A DNA stretch of 64,000 bases from Sporomusa sp. KB1. GTDB lineage: Bacteria > Bacillota > Negativicutes > Sporomusales > Sporomusaceae. Location: positions 4,103,185 through 4,167,184 of the forward strand of contig NZ_VLKC01000002.1 of NCBI RefSeq assembly GCF_007830295.1, read 5' to 3'. The notes below the pieces were generated by a model, which saw only the letters and a list, made by a program, of their open reading frames with translations, was not told the origin of the DNA and searched no databases. The translations under genes were made by a program, and so were the position numbers. This document shows, one piece after another, positions 29,088 to 39,020 of this stretch; the first letter of the stretch is position 1; each line of letters starts with the position of its first letter.

Positions 29088-29389
29088 ATCAGCAAAAACT
29101 AATGTCGCTTTTGGGGCTGGCTCAAAAGGCAGGCAAAATTGTTTCTGGTGATTTTGCTGTACAGGGTGCTATCAAATCAGGTAAAGCTAGATTGCTTATT
29201 ATTGCTGCTGATGCTTCTGAAAGTACTAAAAAAGAGTATCAGCATTTGGCAGCAGCAAAAAATATTACTGTTTTCTGTGTTTTATCGAAAGAACAGTTAG
29301 GTGGTGCTATCGGCAAAGCATTACGGGCTGCTGTGGTGATAACTGATGAAGGTTTTGTCAAGCCAATTACTTTGAATTTGCAAGAGTAA
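29084..29389 (+). CDS. L7Ae-like ribosomal protein YlxQ (RplGA)
   Basis: 101-residue L7Ae/L30e/S12e-family protein that binds kink-turn RNA in ribosomes or related RNAs. Family segments: [18 protein letters not shown] and [22 protein letters not shown] overlaps the ylxR stop. Confidence 0.9.
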   Translation: MNQQKLMSLLGLAQKAGKIVSGDFAVQGAIKSGKARLLIIAADASESTKKEYQHLAAAKNITVFCVLSKEQLGGAIGKALRAAVVITDEGFVKPITLNLQE

Positions 29390-29427
29390 TTGTTCCTATG
29401 GGAGAGAAAGAAAATGGGGGTGGATCA

Positions 29428-32127
29428 ATGTCCAAATATAGAGTATATGAATTAGCCAAAGAACATAATACAACCAGCAAGGTTATCATAGATATTTTAG
29501 GACGGCATAGCATTGTTGCTAAAAATCACATGAGTAGTGTGGATGATGATGCCAAAGTTGCTATTGAACGGACTTTTGCCAGAAAGACTGGAACAAATGA
29601 ACCAACACAGGCGGCGCAGCCTGTTCAATCTGAAAAGAACGAACCAAGGAATGTGCTGCAATCGGTAAAGGAAGCCCAAACTGCAAACCTGCAGCCAAAT
29701 CGTCCTCAGTCTAACCATAATCAACCACAAACCGGTAACCGTCCGGGTTCTAACCATAATCAACCACAAGCAGGCAACCGTCCGGGCTCTAACCGTAATC
29801 AACCACAAGCAGGTAACCGTCCGGGCACTAACAATAATCAGCAGCCACAAGCAGGTAATCGTTCGGGCTCTAACAATAGTCAGCAATCAACTAACCGTCC
29901 GGGTTATAATAACCATCAGCAGCCACAAGCAGGTAACCGTCCGGGTTATAGCAATAATCAACAGCAATCAACTAACCGTCCGGGCTATAACCATCAGCAA
30001 CCACAAACCGGTAACCGTCCGGGTTATAACAATCAACAACAACAGTCAACTAACCGTCCGGGCTTTAACAATCAACAACAATCTAATAATCGTTCGGGCT
30101 ATAATAATCAGCAGCAGCCAGCAACGAATCGTCCAGGCTTTAATAATCAACAGCAATCTAATAATCGTTCGCAAACTGCAGGGCAAACCTCGAATACCCA
30201 ACAACGTTCGGGGGCTGGCCAGCAAGGACAACAGACGGCTAACAATAATCGTCGTCCCTTTACTAATAACTCTCGCAATAGCGGTGGCCCAGGACATGGA
30301 AATAGGAATCAGCGTTCTAATCAACACAGACACCAGCCCGGGAAAAATCAGGCTCCTCATGTAAAAGTTGAGATGCCAAAACCGAAAAGTATTCGGATTG
30401 GCGAATCAATTGCAGTTAAAGATCTTGCAGGTAAAATGGGCCGCGAAGTCAGCGAAATTATCAAAAAGCTGATGATGCTGGGAACCATGGTGAATATTAA
30501 TCAAGAAGTTGATTTTGATACTGCCTGTATTTTAGGCGGAGAATTCGGGGTTGAGGTAGAAGCAATTCCGCCTGAGGAAGATCCAACAGAGATTCCCGAA
30601 ATCGAAGATGAGGAAAAGGACTTGGTTTACCGGCCGCCAGTTGTTACTGTTATGGGTCATGTTGACCATGGTAAAACTTCACTCTTAGATTCTATCCGTC
30701 AAACACATGTCACAACGCAAGAAGCTGGCGGGATTACACAGCATATTGGCGCTTATCAGGTGATGTGCAAAGGGAAGAAAATCGTCTTTCTAGATACCCC
30801 AGGGCATGAAGCTTTTACAGCCATGCGTGCGCGTGGTGCACAAGCTACCGATATTGCCATTTTAGTAGTTGCAGCTGATGATGGTGTTATGCCTCAGACT
30901 ATAGAGGCTATTAATCATGCTAAATCAGCGAAAGTACCAATTATTGTAGCTATCAATAAAATGGACCGCCCAGGGGCGAATCCTGACAGAGTTAAGCAAC
31001 AGTTGGCAGAACACCAATTAATACCTGAAGATTGGGGCGGCGAGACCATTATGGTACCGGTGTCTGCTCACCAAAAGACAGGTATTAGTGACTTACTTGA
31101 AATGATTTTACTAGTCGCTGAAATGCTTGACCTTAAAGCAAACCCCAACCGTCTTGCCTATGGCATAATTATTGAGGCTAAACTTGATAAAGGACGCGGT
31201 CCAGTATCAACAGTGCTTGTACAAAAAGGAACACTACGGGTCGGTGATACAATTATCGCCGGAACAGCTTATGGTAAAGTTCGAGCCATGACTAATGACC
31301 GAGGCGAGAAGATAAAGAAAGCTGAGCCTTCTACGCCGGTAGAAGTACTTGGGTTAGCAGATGTCCCAGCAGCAGGAGATATTTTAGTAGCTGTGGATGA
31401 GCGGACAGCTAGAGTTGTGGCTGAAAAACGTGTGGCCAAAAAACGTACTGACGAGATTAAACAATCGCAGAAAGTTTCGCTTGAAGATTTATTTAATCAA
31501 ATTCAGGAAGGCAGTATAAAAGATCTCAATATAGTCGTTAAAGCAGATGTTCAAGGCTCTGTTGAAGCACTGCGGCAATCGTTGTTAAATATCAAAAACA
31601 AGGAAGTCAGGGTAAACATTGTTCATGCCGGTGTCGGAGCTATTAATGAATCTGATGTTATGCTGGCAGCTGCTTCCAACGCACTTATTATTGGCTTTAA
31701 CGTTCGACCTGCTGGGAATGCCCGTAAGGCTGCTGATAGTGAAAAAATTGATATCAGGCTTTATCGCGTTATTTATGATGCCATTAATGATGTAGAAGCT
31801 GCTATTACCGGAATGCTGGCACCCGAGTTTAAGGAAGTTATACTAGGACGGGTAGAGGTACGGCAAGTTATTTCTATTCCTAAAGCAGTAGTTGCAGGTT
31901 CGTATGTACTTGAAGGGAAAATAACAAGTACTGCACAAGTTCGACTGATTAGAGATGGTATTGTTATTCATGAAGGAAAGCTTGAATCACTCCGCCGCTT
32001 TAAAGATGATGTTAAAGAAGTTGCACAAGGATATGAGTGCGGTATAACCATTGAAAAGTTTCGGGATGTTAAAGAAGGCGACACGATTGAAGCTTTTACC
32101 ATGGAAGAGGTCGCGCCTAAGGCTTAA
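29428..32127 (+). CDS. infB: Translation initiation factor IF-2
   Basis: GTPase that brings fMet-tRNA to the 30S subunit. The IF2-N module ([18 protein letters not shown]) opens the protein; a long Asn/Gln/Gly/Arg/Pro-rich region spans about residues 90-305; a second IF2-N module follows ([18 protein letters not shown]); the G domain begins near 410 ([27 protein letters not shown]), then domains II-IV. ATG 29428 follows GGGGGTGG; ATG 29398 is in frame but has no good site. 899 residues. The linker is unusually repetitive. Confidence 0.97.
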   Translation: MSKYRVYELAKEHNTTSKVIIDILGRHSIVAKNHMSSVDDDAKVAIERTFARKTGTNEPTQAAQPVQSEKNEPRNVLQSVKEAQTANLQPNRPQSNHNQPQTGNRPGSNHNQPQAGNRPGSNRNQPQAGNRPGTNNNQQPQAGNRSGSNNSQQSTNRPGYNNHQQPQAGNRPGYSNNQQQSTNRPGYNHQQPQTGNRPGYNNQQQQSTNRPGFNNQQQSNNRSGYNNQQQPATNRPGFNNQQQSNNRSQTAGQTSNTQQRSGAGQQGQQTANNNRRPFTNNSRNSGGPGHGNRNQRSNQHRHQPGKNQAPHVKVEMPKPKSIRIGESIAVKDLAGKMGREVSEIIKKLMMLGTMVNINQEVDFDTACILGGEFGVEVEAIPPEEDPTEIPEIEDEEKDLVYRPPVVTVMGHVDHGKTSLLDSIRQTHVTTQEAGGITQHIGAYQVMCKGKKIVFLDTPGHEAFTAMRARGAQATDIAILVVAADDGVMPQTIEAINHAKSAKVPIIVAINKMDRPGANPDRVKQQLAEHQLIPEDWGGETIMVPVSAHQKTGISDLLEMILLVAEMLDLKANPNRLAYGIIIEAKLDKGRGPVSTVLVQKGTLRVGDTIIAGTAYGKVRAMTNDRGEKIKKAEPSTPVEVLGLADVPAAGDILVAVDERTARVVAEKRVAKKRTDEIKQSQKVSLEDLFNQIQEGSIKDLNIVVKADVQGSVEALRQSLLNIKNKEVRVNIVHAGVGAINESDVMLAAASNALIIGFNVRPAGNARKAADSEKIDIRLYRVIYDAINDVEAAITGMLAPEFKEVILGRVEVRQVISIPKAVVAGSYVLEGKITSTAQVRLIRDGIVIHEGKLESLRRFKDDVKEVAQGYECGITIEKFRDVKEGDTIEAFTMEEVAPKA
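29698..30180 (+). repeat. Tandem N/Q/G-rich repeats inside infB
   Basis: About eleven degenerate copies of a unit of 12-15 residues starting NRPG or NRSG followed by (Y/F/S/T)NN, QQ and PQAG or ST. The DNA units are 36-45 bases and similar enough to allow slippage or unequal recombination. Strong N, Q, G, R and P bias with no K and few acidic residues, unlike the usual Lys/Glu/Ala-rich IF-2 linker. Confidence 0.9.
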
Positions 32128-32163
32128 GCGTAAACGGTATGTCAAGATGGTGGAGGAATTACG

Positions 32164-32517
32164 ATGGGACAACTGCGGGTAGAAAAAGTGCAGGAATTCA
32201 TTAAACAAGAAATCAGTAAAATCATTCTGTCTGAGCTTAAAGATCCACGCATTGGTTTTGTAACAGTAACCAGAGTGGAAGCTACTGGTGACTTGCGAAG
32301 TGCTAAAGTATATGTCAGCTTAATGGGAAATGATGATCAAAAGACAGAGACTTGGGCCGGATTGACTAAAGCCTTAGGGTATATGCGGGCGGAAATTGGC
32401 AAACGAATTAGAATGAGATGTACTCCCGAACTATCTTTGCATCTTGATGAAACCTTAGAGTATAGTGCACGTATTCAGGAATTGATTTTAAAAATCAAGC
32501 AGGAAGAAGGCAACTAG
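32164..32517 (+). CDS. rbfA: 30S ribosome-binding factor RbfA
   Basis: Cold-shock and maturation factor acting on the 5' end of 16S rRNA. 117 residues with KH-like fold; ELKDPRIGFVTVTRVEATGDLRSAKVYVS is the family core (shown in part). ATG with GGTGGAGG nearby. Usual place after infB. Confidence 0.94.
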   Translation: MGQLRVEKVQEFIKQEISKIILSELKDPRIGFVTVTRVEATGDLRSAKVYVSLMGNDDQKTETWAGLTKALGYMRAEIGKRIRMRCTPELSLHLDETLEYSARIQELILKIKQEEGN

Positions 32518-32524
32518 TAACAAT

Positions 32525-33514
32525 ATGGAAGTGTCTATTAAACACAGCGCTAAGCTGTTAAGTCAGGCTAATCATATCGTGCTTACTGCCCATATCCATC
32601 CTGATGGCGATGCACTAGGGTCAATGCTGGCACTTTATGCCTATTTATCAGCCCAAGGGAAAAATGTCAAAATGCTACTTGATGATGAAGTTCCTCGTGC
32701 TTTTCGATTTCTTGCTGATTGGAAAAAAATCGAACAGCCCCAAAGTGTAATGACTGAGATCGATTTGTTGGTAGTGCTTGATTCCAGCGACTTAGAACGG
32801 ATTGGTAAAGTAAAGGATGTTGTTACAGCGCCTATCCTGAATATTGACCACCATATATCTAATCTTAAGTTTGCGGAGTATTGGTATATAGACAGTCAAG
32901 TAGCGGCAACAGGAGAATTGATTTTTAAACTGCTAAAAGAAATGAATGCAGCTATTACTAGCGGTATGGCTACCGCTTTGTTTTTGGCAATAGCTACTGA
33001 CTGCGGTTTTTTTCGCTATGCCAATACTTCAGCAGAAACGCTAAAACTTGCTTCAGAACTAGTAGCTTTGGGTGCAAAGCCGCATACTATTTCTGAATAT
33101 CTGGATGCTAAGCCACTGGCTGTGATTAAGGCATTGCCTAAAGTGCTTGAAACACTCGAAATTATCGAAGGTGGTCAAAATGGGCAAATTGCAACCTTGA
33201 CATTGAGTCAAGAAATATTGGCTGATTTCAAAGATGATACAGAAGGATTTATTAACTATCCCCGCAATATTGAAGGCATTGAAATTGCCATTATGTTTAA
33301 AGAAGCCGATACTCACAGTATTAGGGTTAGCTTACGTTCAAAAATGGTAGATGTAAGTCAGCTTGCACTTGCCTTTGGCGGCGGTGGTCATGCCCGGGCG
33401 GCTGGCTGTACGGTGACAGAAACTCTTGGCAGAGCTAAAACTTTGATTATAGACGCGGCTAAACAACTGTTAGTTACAGGATTAGGAGTCGATGATGCAG
33501 AGCGGGATAATTAA
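32525..33514 (+). CDS. nrnA: Bifunctional oligoribonuclease / pAp phosphatase NrnA
   Basis: DHH-family enzyme that degrades nanoRNAs and c-di-NMP products and dephosphorylates pAp. Metal-binding motifs: HIHPDGDALGS near residue 23, VVLDSSD near 88, IDHHISN near 110, and the DHHA1 motif GGGGHARAAG near 282. 329 residues, normal length. Overlaps the next gene by about 20 bases. Confidence 0.93.
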   Translation: MEVSIKHSAKLLSQANHIVLTAHIHPDGDALGSMLALYAYLSAQGKNVKMLLDDEVPRAFRFLADWKKIEQPQSVMTEIDLLVVLDSSDLERIGKVKDVVTAPILNIDHHISNLKFAEYWYIDSQVAATGELIFKLLKEMNAAITSGMATALFLAIATDCGFFRYANTSAETLKLASELVALGAKPHTISEYLDAKPLAVIKALPKVLETLEIIEGGQNGQIATLTLSQEILADFKDDTEGFINYPRNIEGIEIAIMFKEADTHSIRVSLRSKMVDVSQLALAFGGGGHARAAGCTVTETLGRAKTLIIDAAKQLLVTGLGVDDAERDN

Positions 33515-34376
33515 TGTACTTAAACCGCCGGGCATGACATCACATGATGTTGTGTCGTATATCCGGCGGCTATATAGCATAAAACGTGTTGGGCATGCGG
33601 GTACATTGGATCCTGCAGCAGCAGGCGTATTACCCGTGTTTATTGGCAATGCAACCAGGCTTGTTGAATACCTGGCTGACGCAGATAAAAGTTATCGGGC
33701 TGAGCTTACCTTTGGCTTTGAAACAGATACTGGTGATGATACCGGAAAAATTATAAATAGTCGTCCATATATTCGGCCCAAGTTGAATGAGATTGAGGCT
33801 GCACTTGCTTCTTTTGTCGGCGAAAATGAGCAAATTCCGCCGATGTATTCTGCTATAAAAATTGGTGGTAAAAAGTTGTATGAACTGGCCAGGCAAGGTC
33901 AGGTTGTTGAGCGAAAACCGCGTAAAATTAGTATCGATACGATCTCACTTATAACTGAATGCGAAACAGGTATTGTATTTGATGTAACCTGTTCTAAAGG
34001 AACTTATATCAGGGTTTTGTGTTCTGATATCGGCTCCCGGTTAAATTGTTTAGCAGTAATGAGTTTTCTAGTCAGGACAAGAGTAGGAAATTTTCATTTA
34101 GAGCATGCTTTGACTCTTGAAGAAATTGCCGCTAATAAAGAGCAAGCTATTCAAGCTGCGGATAGTGTTTTGGCTCATCTGCCAGCGATCATGTTGTCAG
34201 AACAAGAAGCCCAGGCTATAAAAAATGGGCGTAGTATCTGCTGCAATCAAAGCGGTTCTGATTTAATAAAAATGTATGATAGGGAAAGCGCATTCATTGG
34301 TATTGGTCGAGAAACATGTCAACTGGACGGGCATGTAACACTAACTCCCGTGAAAATATTAAGTCCGGGCCTGTAA
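33495..34376 (+). CDS. truB: tRNA pseudouridine-55 synthase
   Basis: Makes the universal pseudouridine in the T-loop of tRNAs. Catalytic aspartate is in HAGTLDPAAAGVLP near residue 38; YSAIKIGGKKLYELARQG and KGTYIRVLCSDIG are also typical. ATG 33492 and ATG 33495 are adjacent in frame; the second has better spacing to AGGAG inside nrnA. About 293 residues. Confidence 0.95.
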   Translation: MQSGIINVLKPPGMTSHDVVSYIRRLYSIKRVGHAGTLDPAAAGVLPVFIGNATRLVEYLADADKSYRAELTFGFETDTGDDTGKIINSRPYIRPKLNEIEAALASFVGENEQIPPMYSAIKIGGKKLYELARQGQVVERKPRKISIDTISLITECETGIVFDVTCSKGTYIRVLCSDIGSRLNCLAVMSFLVRTRVGNFHLEHALTLEEIAANKEQAIQAADSVLAHLPAIMLSEQEAQAIKNGRSICCNQSGSDLIKMYDRESAFIGIGRETCQLDGHVTLTPVKILSPGL

Positions 34377-34424
34377 CGGTCCGGATTCTTACATAGACGG
34401 GTAATGAGGAGAAACAGAAAGAGA

Positions 34425-35345
34425 ATGAAAGTCTTTAACCAGATAGAGAACGTGAAGCACCATCCACCTGTCTATATGGCTTTAGGTACTTTTGATGGTA
34501 TCCATATTGGACATCAGGCAATTATTATGCGTACACTGCAACTGGCAAAAAATAAAAACTGCAGCAGTGCGGTCTTTACTTTTAGTAATCATCCGCTTGA
34601 CGTGATTGATGCTGACCGCTGTCCGCCACTTATTGTAACTAATCAGGAAAAGGTAAATTTAATTGCCGAGTTGGGTGTGGACATGTTATTTAATGTTCCC
34701 TTTACTACCGAATTCTTGCAGTTAACTCCTGAAAAATTTATTGAGAAAATAGTTACTAACATTAATCTTCGGCATATAATTGTTGGTGCCAACTTCACTT
34801 ATGGATATCGGGGGGCTGGAACGCCAGCGCTTTTAACAGCTGCTGGCGCTAAACACGGTTTTACTGTCGATGTAGTCAATATGGTGGATAGGGAAGGGGT
34901 TATTGTAAGCAGTACTGTCATTAGGCAACTAGTTACAGAGGGTGCGGTTAAGCAGGCAGCAAACTTACTTGGCCGGCCAATAACTATATCCGGGAAAATC
35001 AGTACAGGCGACCAACGCGGGCGAAAGCTCGGTTTTCCTACAGCAAATTTGGCGATTATGCAGGGGCTTTTGGTTCCGAGTGACGGGGTTTATGCTGTTT
35101 ACGTATATGACGAAGCCGGTACTAAGCATAATGGTGTTGCCAATGTTGGCAATAATCCTACTTTTACTCGTCAAACCCACCGTATTGAGGTACATATATT
35201 GGACTTTGACCGCGTTATTTATGGGCAGCAGCTAAAGATTCAATTTATCGATAGAATTCGGGGTGAGATTGCTTTTACTAACGTTAGGCAACTCAAAGAG
35301 CAAATGCAGGCAGATATTGAATTTTCTCGTAAACATTACTTTTAA
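34425..35345 (+). CDS. ribF: Bifunctional riboflavin kinase / FAD synthetase
   Basis: Makes FMN and FAD. N-terminal nucleotidyltransferase with LGTFDGIHIGHQAII near residue 20 and VGANFTYGYRGAG; C-terminal riboflavin kinase domain with GDQRGRKLGFPTAN and GVANVGNNPTF. Start is uncertain: ATG 34425 gives the family-like MKVFNQIENV, while ATG 34404 would add seven basic residues; the AGGAGA site lies between the two. Confidence 0.94.
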   Translation: MKVFNQIENVKHHPPVYMALGTFDGIHIGHQAIIMRTLQLAKNKNCSSAVFTFSNHPLDVIDADRCPPLIVTNQEKVNLIAELGVDMLFNVPFTTEFLQLTPEKFIEKIVTNINLRHIIVGANFTYGYRGAGTPALLTAAGAKHGFTVDVVNMVDREGVIVSSTVIRQLVTEGAVKQAANLLGRPITISGKISTGDQRGRKLGFPTANLAIMQGLLVPSDGVYAVYVYDEAGTKHNGVANVGNNPTFTRQTHRIEVHILDFDRVIYGQQLKIQFIDRIRGEIAFTNVRQLKEQMQADIEFSRKHYF

Positions 35346-35356
35346 TCGTTCTGTGG

Positions 35357-35385
35357 TTTACATGCTTTAATTTTTATGGTAAAAT
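35357..35385 (+). promoter_or_regulatory. Promoter of rpsO-pnp
   Basis: TTTACA (35357-35362), 17-base spacer, TAAAAT (35380-35385). It leaves a GC-richer leader of about 95 bases before rpsO, containing paired segments, where S15 feedback on its own mRNA would be expected by analogy. Confidence 0.85.
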
Positions 35386-35488
35386 ATCTTTTAGTGAGTA
35401 AATCACATTAGTAACCGTAGCGAGGATAATCGAGTCTCCGGCGATGTCTTGGCTAATGGGGATAGACAAGAAAAAGGAGGTGAACCAC

Positions 35489-35755
35489 GTGTTGACACCT
35501 GAAAACAAACAAAAGCTCATTGAAACATATCGTGTACACTTAAATGATACTGGATCTCCTGAAGTTCAGATTGCTATTCTTACTGAACGTATTAATTATC
35601 TAACTGAACATTTGAGAGAACATAAAAAAGACCATCACTCCCGTCGCGGCCTGCTAAAAATGGTTGGTCAGCGCAGAGGTCTCTTGAATTATCTGCGTGA
35701 AAGCGATATTGAGCGCTATCGTTCAATTTTAGAAAAACTTAACTTGCGGAAATAA
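35489..35755 (+). CDS. rpsO: 30S ribosomal protein S15
   Basis: 88 residues; binds the 16S rRNA three-way junction. [20 protein letters not shown] and [15 protein letters not shown] are diagnostic, as are [15 protein letters not shown] and [16 protein letters not shown] 35489 follows AAAGGAGGTGA; longer in-frame versions start inside the leader. Confidence 0.97.
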   Translation: MLTPENKQKLIETYRVHLNDTGSPEVQIAILTERINYLTEHLREHKKDHHSRRGLLKMVGQRRGLLNYLRESDIERYRSILEKLNLRK

Positions 35756-35757
35756 GT

Positions 35758-35787
35758 AAAAAGCGGATTTTCCGCTTTTTATTTTTT
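35758..35787 (+). terminator. Terminator after rpsO
   Basis: Stem AAAAAGCGGA / TCCGCTTTTT with TTT loop, then TATTTTTTT. Strong intrinsic terminator; read-through or a separate promoter must supply pnp. Confidence 0.92.
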
Positions 35788-35888
35788 TCTTAGGTTAAAG
35801 AAAATAAAAGAGGGAATAATAAGAAAAATGTCGAACAGTTAATCTTTGCTAAAAGAAAAGGGGCTTATACAGAGGAGGAAAATAAAAT

Positions 35889-38000
35889 ATGGAAAAATTC
35901 CAGATGGAACTAGGTGGCCGGACCTTGATCATTGAATCAGGGAAAATGGCTAAACAAGCCAGCGGTGCGGTATTGGTGCGTTATGGCGATACTGCAGTGT
36001 TGGTCGCAGCAACCCAATCAGCTGAACCGAGACCAGGTATTGACTTTTTCCCGTTAACAGTTGATTATGAGGAACGCTTATATTCGGTAGGTAAAATTCC
36101 TGGTGGTTTTATAAAGCGGGAAGGGCGTCCAAGTGAAGCATCTATTTTAGCTAGCCGTTTAATTGATCGCCCGATTCGACCACTGTTTGCCGATGGATTG
36201 CGTAATGATGTTCACGTAGTAGCTACAGTAATGTCAGTGGATCAAAATAACCCGCCTGATATTGCAGCTATGATTGGTGCCTCTTGCGCTTTAAGTATTT
36301 CTGACATTGTTTTTAACGGGCCTATTGGCGGCGTTCGCGTCGGGTTGATTGATAATCAATTTATTTTGAATCCTACGATAGAGCAGCAAGAAAAAAGTGA
36401 TCTTAACTTAGCTGTAGCAGGCACAAAAGATGCTATCTTGATGGTTGAAGCAGGAGCAAATGAATTATCTGAAGATACCATGCTTGAAGCTATTTTATTT
36501 GGACATGCCGCAATTAAAGAGATAGTGGCTTTTCAAGAAACTATTATTGCTAAAATTGGCAAGCCTAAAAAGGAAAAACCGATTTATGAGGTGCCAACCG
36601 AAATTGACGTGGCTATGCGTGAGTACATAACCGAACAGTTAAAAGCTGCTGTAGCTAATGCGGACAAACTTGTACGTGAGGAAAATATCAAACAGATTAA
36701 AATTGAAGCTACCGAGCATTTCTTGTCAATTTACCCTGAGAACGGAAAAGATATTAATAATATGTTCCAAAAGATTCTCAAAGAGATTGTGCGGAAAATG
36801 ATTACTGTAGATAAAATTCGTCCTGATGGCCGTCAGATTGACGAAGTACGCCCTATTACCTGTGAAGTAGGTTTGTTGGCACGTACTCATGGTTCTGGAC
36901 TGTTTACACGTGGTCAAACACAAGTGTTTACTATCACTACTTTAGGAGCTATTGGCGACGAACAGATTCTTGATGGTCTTGGAGTTGAGGAATCCAAACG
37001 CTATATGCATCATTATAATTTTCCGTCATTTAGTGTTGGTGAGACTAGACCTTCACGTGGACCTGGACGCCGTGAAATCGGTCATGGTGCATTAGCTGAG
37101 CGGGCACTAGTACCTGTTATCCCTTCCGAGATGGAGTTCCCGTATACCCTTCGTTTAGTATCAGAGGTACTAGAGTCCAATGGCTCTACTTCTATGGGCA
37201 GTGTATGCGGTAGTACCTTATCCCTAATGGATGCAGGTGTCCCAATTAAAGCACCGGTATCTGGTGTTGCTATGGGCTTAGTTAAAGATGGCAGCAATTA
37301 CACAATCTTAACTGATATTCAAGGCATGGAAGACGCGCTTGGAGATATGGATTTTAAAGTGGCTGGTACTACTAAAGGTGTAACTGCCATGCAGATGGAT
37401 ATGAAAATATCGGGGATTACGGAAGCAATTTTTAAAGATGCGTTAGCACAAGCGAAACGTGGCCGGATGCATATACTAGGCAAAATGCTTGAGGCAATCA
37501 AAGAACCCAGAAAAGAACTTTCCCCGTTTGCACCACGCATTATTACTATGGAAATTGATCCGGATAAAATCCGGGATGTTATTGGACCAGGCGGCAAGAC
37601 AATTAAGAAAATTATTGAAGAGACAGGCGTTAGCATTGATATTGAAGATGATGGTAAGGTTTTCATCGCAGCTGTTGATGTTGAGGCTGGCCAGAAGGCA
37701 GTGAGCATCATTGAAGCCTTAATACGCAGTGTGGAAGTTGGTGCCACATATACTGGCAAAGTCACTCGATTAATGAATTTTGGCGCATTTGTCGAAATTA
37801 TTCCTGGTAAGGAAGGTCTTGTGCATATCTCGCAACTCGCACTTGAACGTATTGCCAAAGTGGAAGATGTCGTTAAAGTAGGCGATGAAATTATGGTCAA
37901 AGTGACCGAAATTGACCGCCAGGGACGTATTAATTTGTCTCGTAAAGAATTGTTGAAGGCCGAACAAAAGGAAAATCAGCCTGAAAACGCTGGAAAATAG
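35889..38000 (+). CDS. pnp: Polynucleotide phosphorylase
   Basis: 3'-5' phosphorolytic exoribonuclease and degradosome component. Two RNase PH-like domains ([38 protein letters not shown]-type segment), then KH ([20 protein letters not shown] near 560-580) and S1 ([19 protein letters not shown] near 625-645). 703 residues, normal. AGAGGAGG just before the ATG. Confidence 0.97.
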   Translation: MEKFQMELGGRTLIIESGKMAKQASGAVLVRYGDTAVLVAATQSAEPRPGIDFFPLTVDYEERLYSVGKIPGGFIKREGRPSEASILASRLIDRPIRPLFADGLRNDVHVVATVMSVDQNNPPDIAAMIGASCALSISDIVFNGPIGGVRVGLIDNQFILNPTIEQQEKSDLNLAVAGTKDAILMVEAGANELSEDTMLEAILFGHAAIKEIVAFQETIIAKIGKPKKEKPIYEVPTEIDVAMREYITEQLKAAVANADKLVREENIKQIKIEATEHFLSIYPENGKDINNMFQKILKEIVRKMITVDKIRPDGRQIDEVRPITCEVGLLARTHGSGLFTRGQTQVFTITTLGAIGDEQILDGLGVEESKRYMHHYNFPSFSVGETRPSRGPGRREIGHGALAERALVPVIPSEMEFPYTLRLVSEVLESNGSTSMGSVCGSTLSLMDAGVPIKAPVSGVAMGLVKDGSNYTILTDIQGMEDALGDMDFKVAGTTKGVTAMQMDMKISGITEAIFKDALAQAKRGRMHILGKMLEAIKEPRKELSPFAPRIITMEIDPDKIRDVIGPGGKTIKKIIEETGVSIDIEDDGKVFIAAVDVEAGQKAVSIIEALIRSVEVGATYTGKVTRLMNFGAFVEIIPGKEGLVHISQLALERIAKVEDVVKVGDEIMVKVTEIDRQGRINLSRKELLKAEQKENQPENAGK

Positions 38001-38015
38001 CAGGTAATCAGCTGG

Positions 38016-38043
38016 GACTTGGCAATAAGCCAAGTCTTTTTAT
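38016..38043 (+). terminator. Terminator after pnp
   Basis: GACTTGGC / GCCAAGTC stem with 5-base loop and TTTTTATTTT tail. Confidence 0.92.
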
Positions 38044-38066
38044 TTTGGCTCATAAAATACAGGCAA

Positions 38067-38087
38067 TAGTAATACATTGTATTACTA
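38067..38087 (+). promoter_or_regulatory. Perfect 21-bp palindrome before ylxY-like gene
   Basis: TAGTAATACA-T-TGTATTACTA: two 10-bp arms around one base, 30 bases upstream of the deacetylase ATG. The symmetry and short centre look like an operator for a dimeric repressor rather than a terminator, since no T run follows. The cognate regulator is not identifiable from the window. Confidence 0.6.
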
Positions 38088-38116
38088 CGCAAGAGTAGTG
38101 AGCAGGAGTTGATTAT

Positions 38117-38839
38117 ATGCAGTGTAAAGTGGTAACTGTAGGAAAAGTGCGTGCTTGGTATGTATATTTTACTATTGGCGTTTTTTTGGTAGTGGCTATG
38201 CTGGCAGGCAGTCTCCAACCACTGGTAAGCACTACGCAGCTAGCTGCTGCAGTGCCGCCGGTATTTCAAGGTAATCCATCCCAGCCACAGATTGCATTGG
38301 CTTGCAATGTATTTTGGGGAGAGGAATATCTCCCAGACATGTTGAAAACACTTGATGAAAATAATATTCATATTACTTTTTTTATTGGTGGCAGCTGGGC
38401 CAACAAATACCCGGAAGTACTTAAAGATATGGCTAATAGAGGCCACGAACTTGGAAACCATACCTATAGTCATCCGCATCCTAATAACTTAAGTAAAGAA
38501 AAGAATAAAGAACAGATAGTAAAAACAGAGGAGCTTGTGAACAGCGTTACAGGGATAAAAACAAATTTATATGCACCTCCCTATGGTGAATACAACAATA
38601 CAGTACTGCTAGCTGCACAAGAACTCGACTATACTACTATTATGTGGAGTATTGATACGATTGACTGGAAGCGCCCGCCCCCTGAAGTTATCACCGAGCG
38701 GGTGCTAAAAAAACTTCATAATGGTGCTATTATTCTGATGCATCCGACAGCACCAACCGCTAAGGCTCTTCCAGGGTTAATTGCTGAAATAAAGAAACGT
38801 GGATATACTATAACGACAGTATCTGATATACTAAAATAG
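38117..38839 (+). CDS. YlxY-like polysaccharide deacetylase family protein
   Basis: 240 residues with an N-terminal signal anchor (about 14-33) and an extracellular NodB-type domain. Motif 2 is intact (HELGNHTYSHPH), as are APPYGEYN (motif 3) and DTIDWKRP (motif 4). Motif 1, normally TFDDGP, is replaced by ACNVFWGEEY, so the catalytic aspartates are missing. This pattern and the place after pnp match Bacillus YlxY, a sporulation-associated protein of unclear activity. AGGAG precedes the ATG. Confidence 0.88.
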   Translation: MQCKVVTVGKVRAWYVYFTIGVFLVVAMLAGSLQPLVSTTQLAAAVPPVFQGNPSQPQIALACNVFWGEEYLPDMLKTLDENNIHITFFIGGSWANKYPEVLKDMANRGHELGNHTYSHPHPNNLSKEKNKEQIVKTEELVNSVTGIKTNLYAPPYGEYNNTVLLAAQELDYTTIMWSIDTIDWKRPPPEVITERVLKKLHNGAIILMHPTAPTAKALPGLIAEIKKRGYTITTVSDILK

Positions 38840-38848
38840 AATAAATAG

Positions 38849-38874
38849 GCAGGCGAAAGCCTGCTTTTTTTATT
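38849..38874 (+). terminator. Terminator after ylxY-like gene
   Basis: GCAGGC-GAAA-GCCTGC with TTTTTTTATT tail. Confidence 0.93.
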
Positions 38875-38905
38875 GCTTAATTCCGTCATTTATGATAGTA
38901 TTATG

Positions 38906-38933
38906 TTTACATAATTAAAAAACATTTTATTAT
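38906..38933 (+). promoter_or_regulatory. Likely promoter of the GH18 gene
   Basis: TTTACA (38906-38911), 16-base spacer, TATTAT (38928-38933). The decamer ATTATGTTTA occurs twice, at 38900-38909 and 38929-38938, overlapping both promoter elements. Confidence 0.55.
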
Positions 38934-38951
38934 GTTTAGCCAAGGACTAAA

Positions 38952-38991
38952 TTACCTGAAGCCTTTCACTTTTCTCAAAGGCTTCAGGTAA
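38952..38991 (+). other. 15-bp leader hairpin before the GH18 gene
   Basis: TTACCTGAAGCCTTT pairs perfectly with AAAGGCTTCAGGTAA around a 10-base loop. It lies between the predicted promoter and the gene, 30 bases before the ATG. A CTTTTT run comes about 5-10 bases later, so it may work as an attenuator or stabilise the mRNA. Confidence 0.7.
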
Positions 38992-39020
38992 GCCATGCTT
39001 TTTGGAATGGAGGTTGCCGT

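Noticed and set aside
37319-37900. 193-codon minus-strand open frame within pnp
   Set aside because: Antisense shadow of pnp; no ribosome site or family features.
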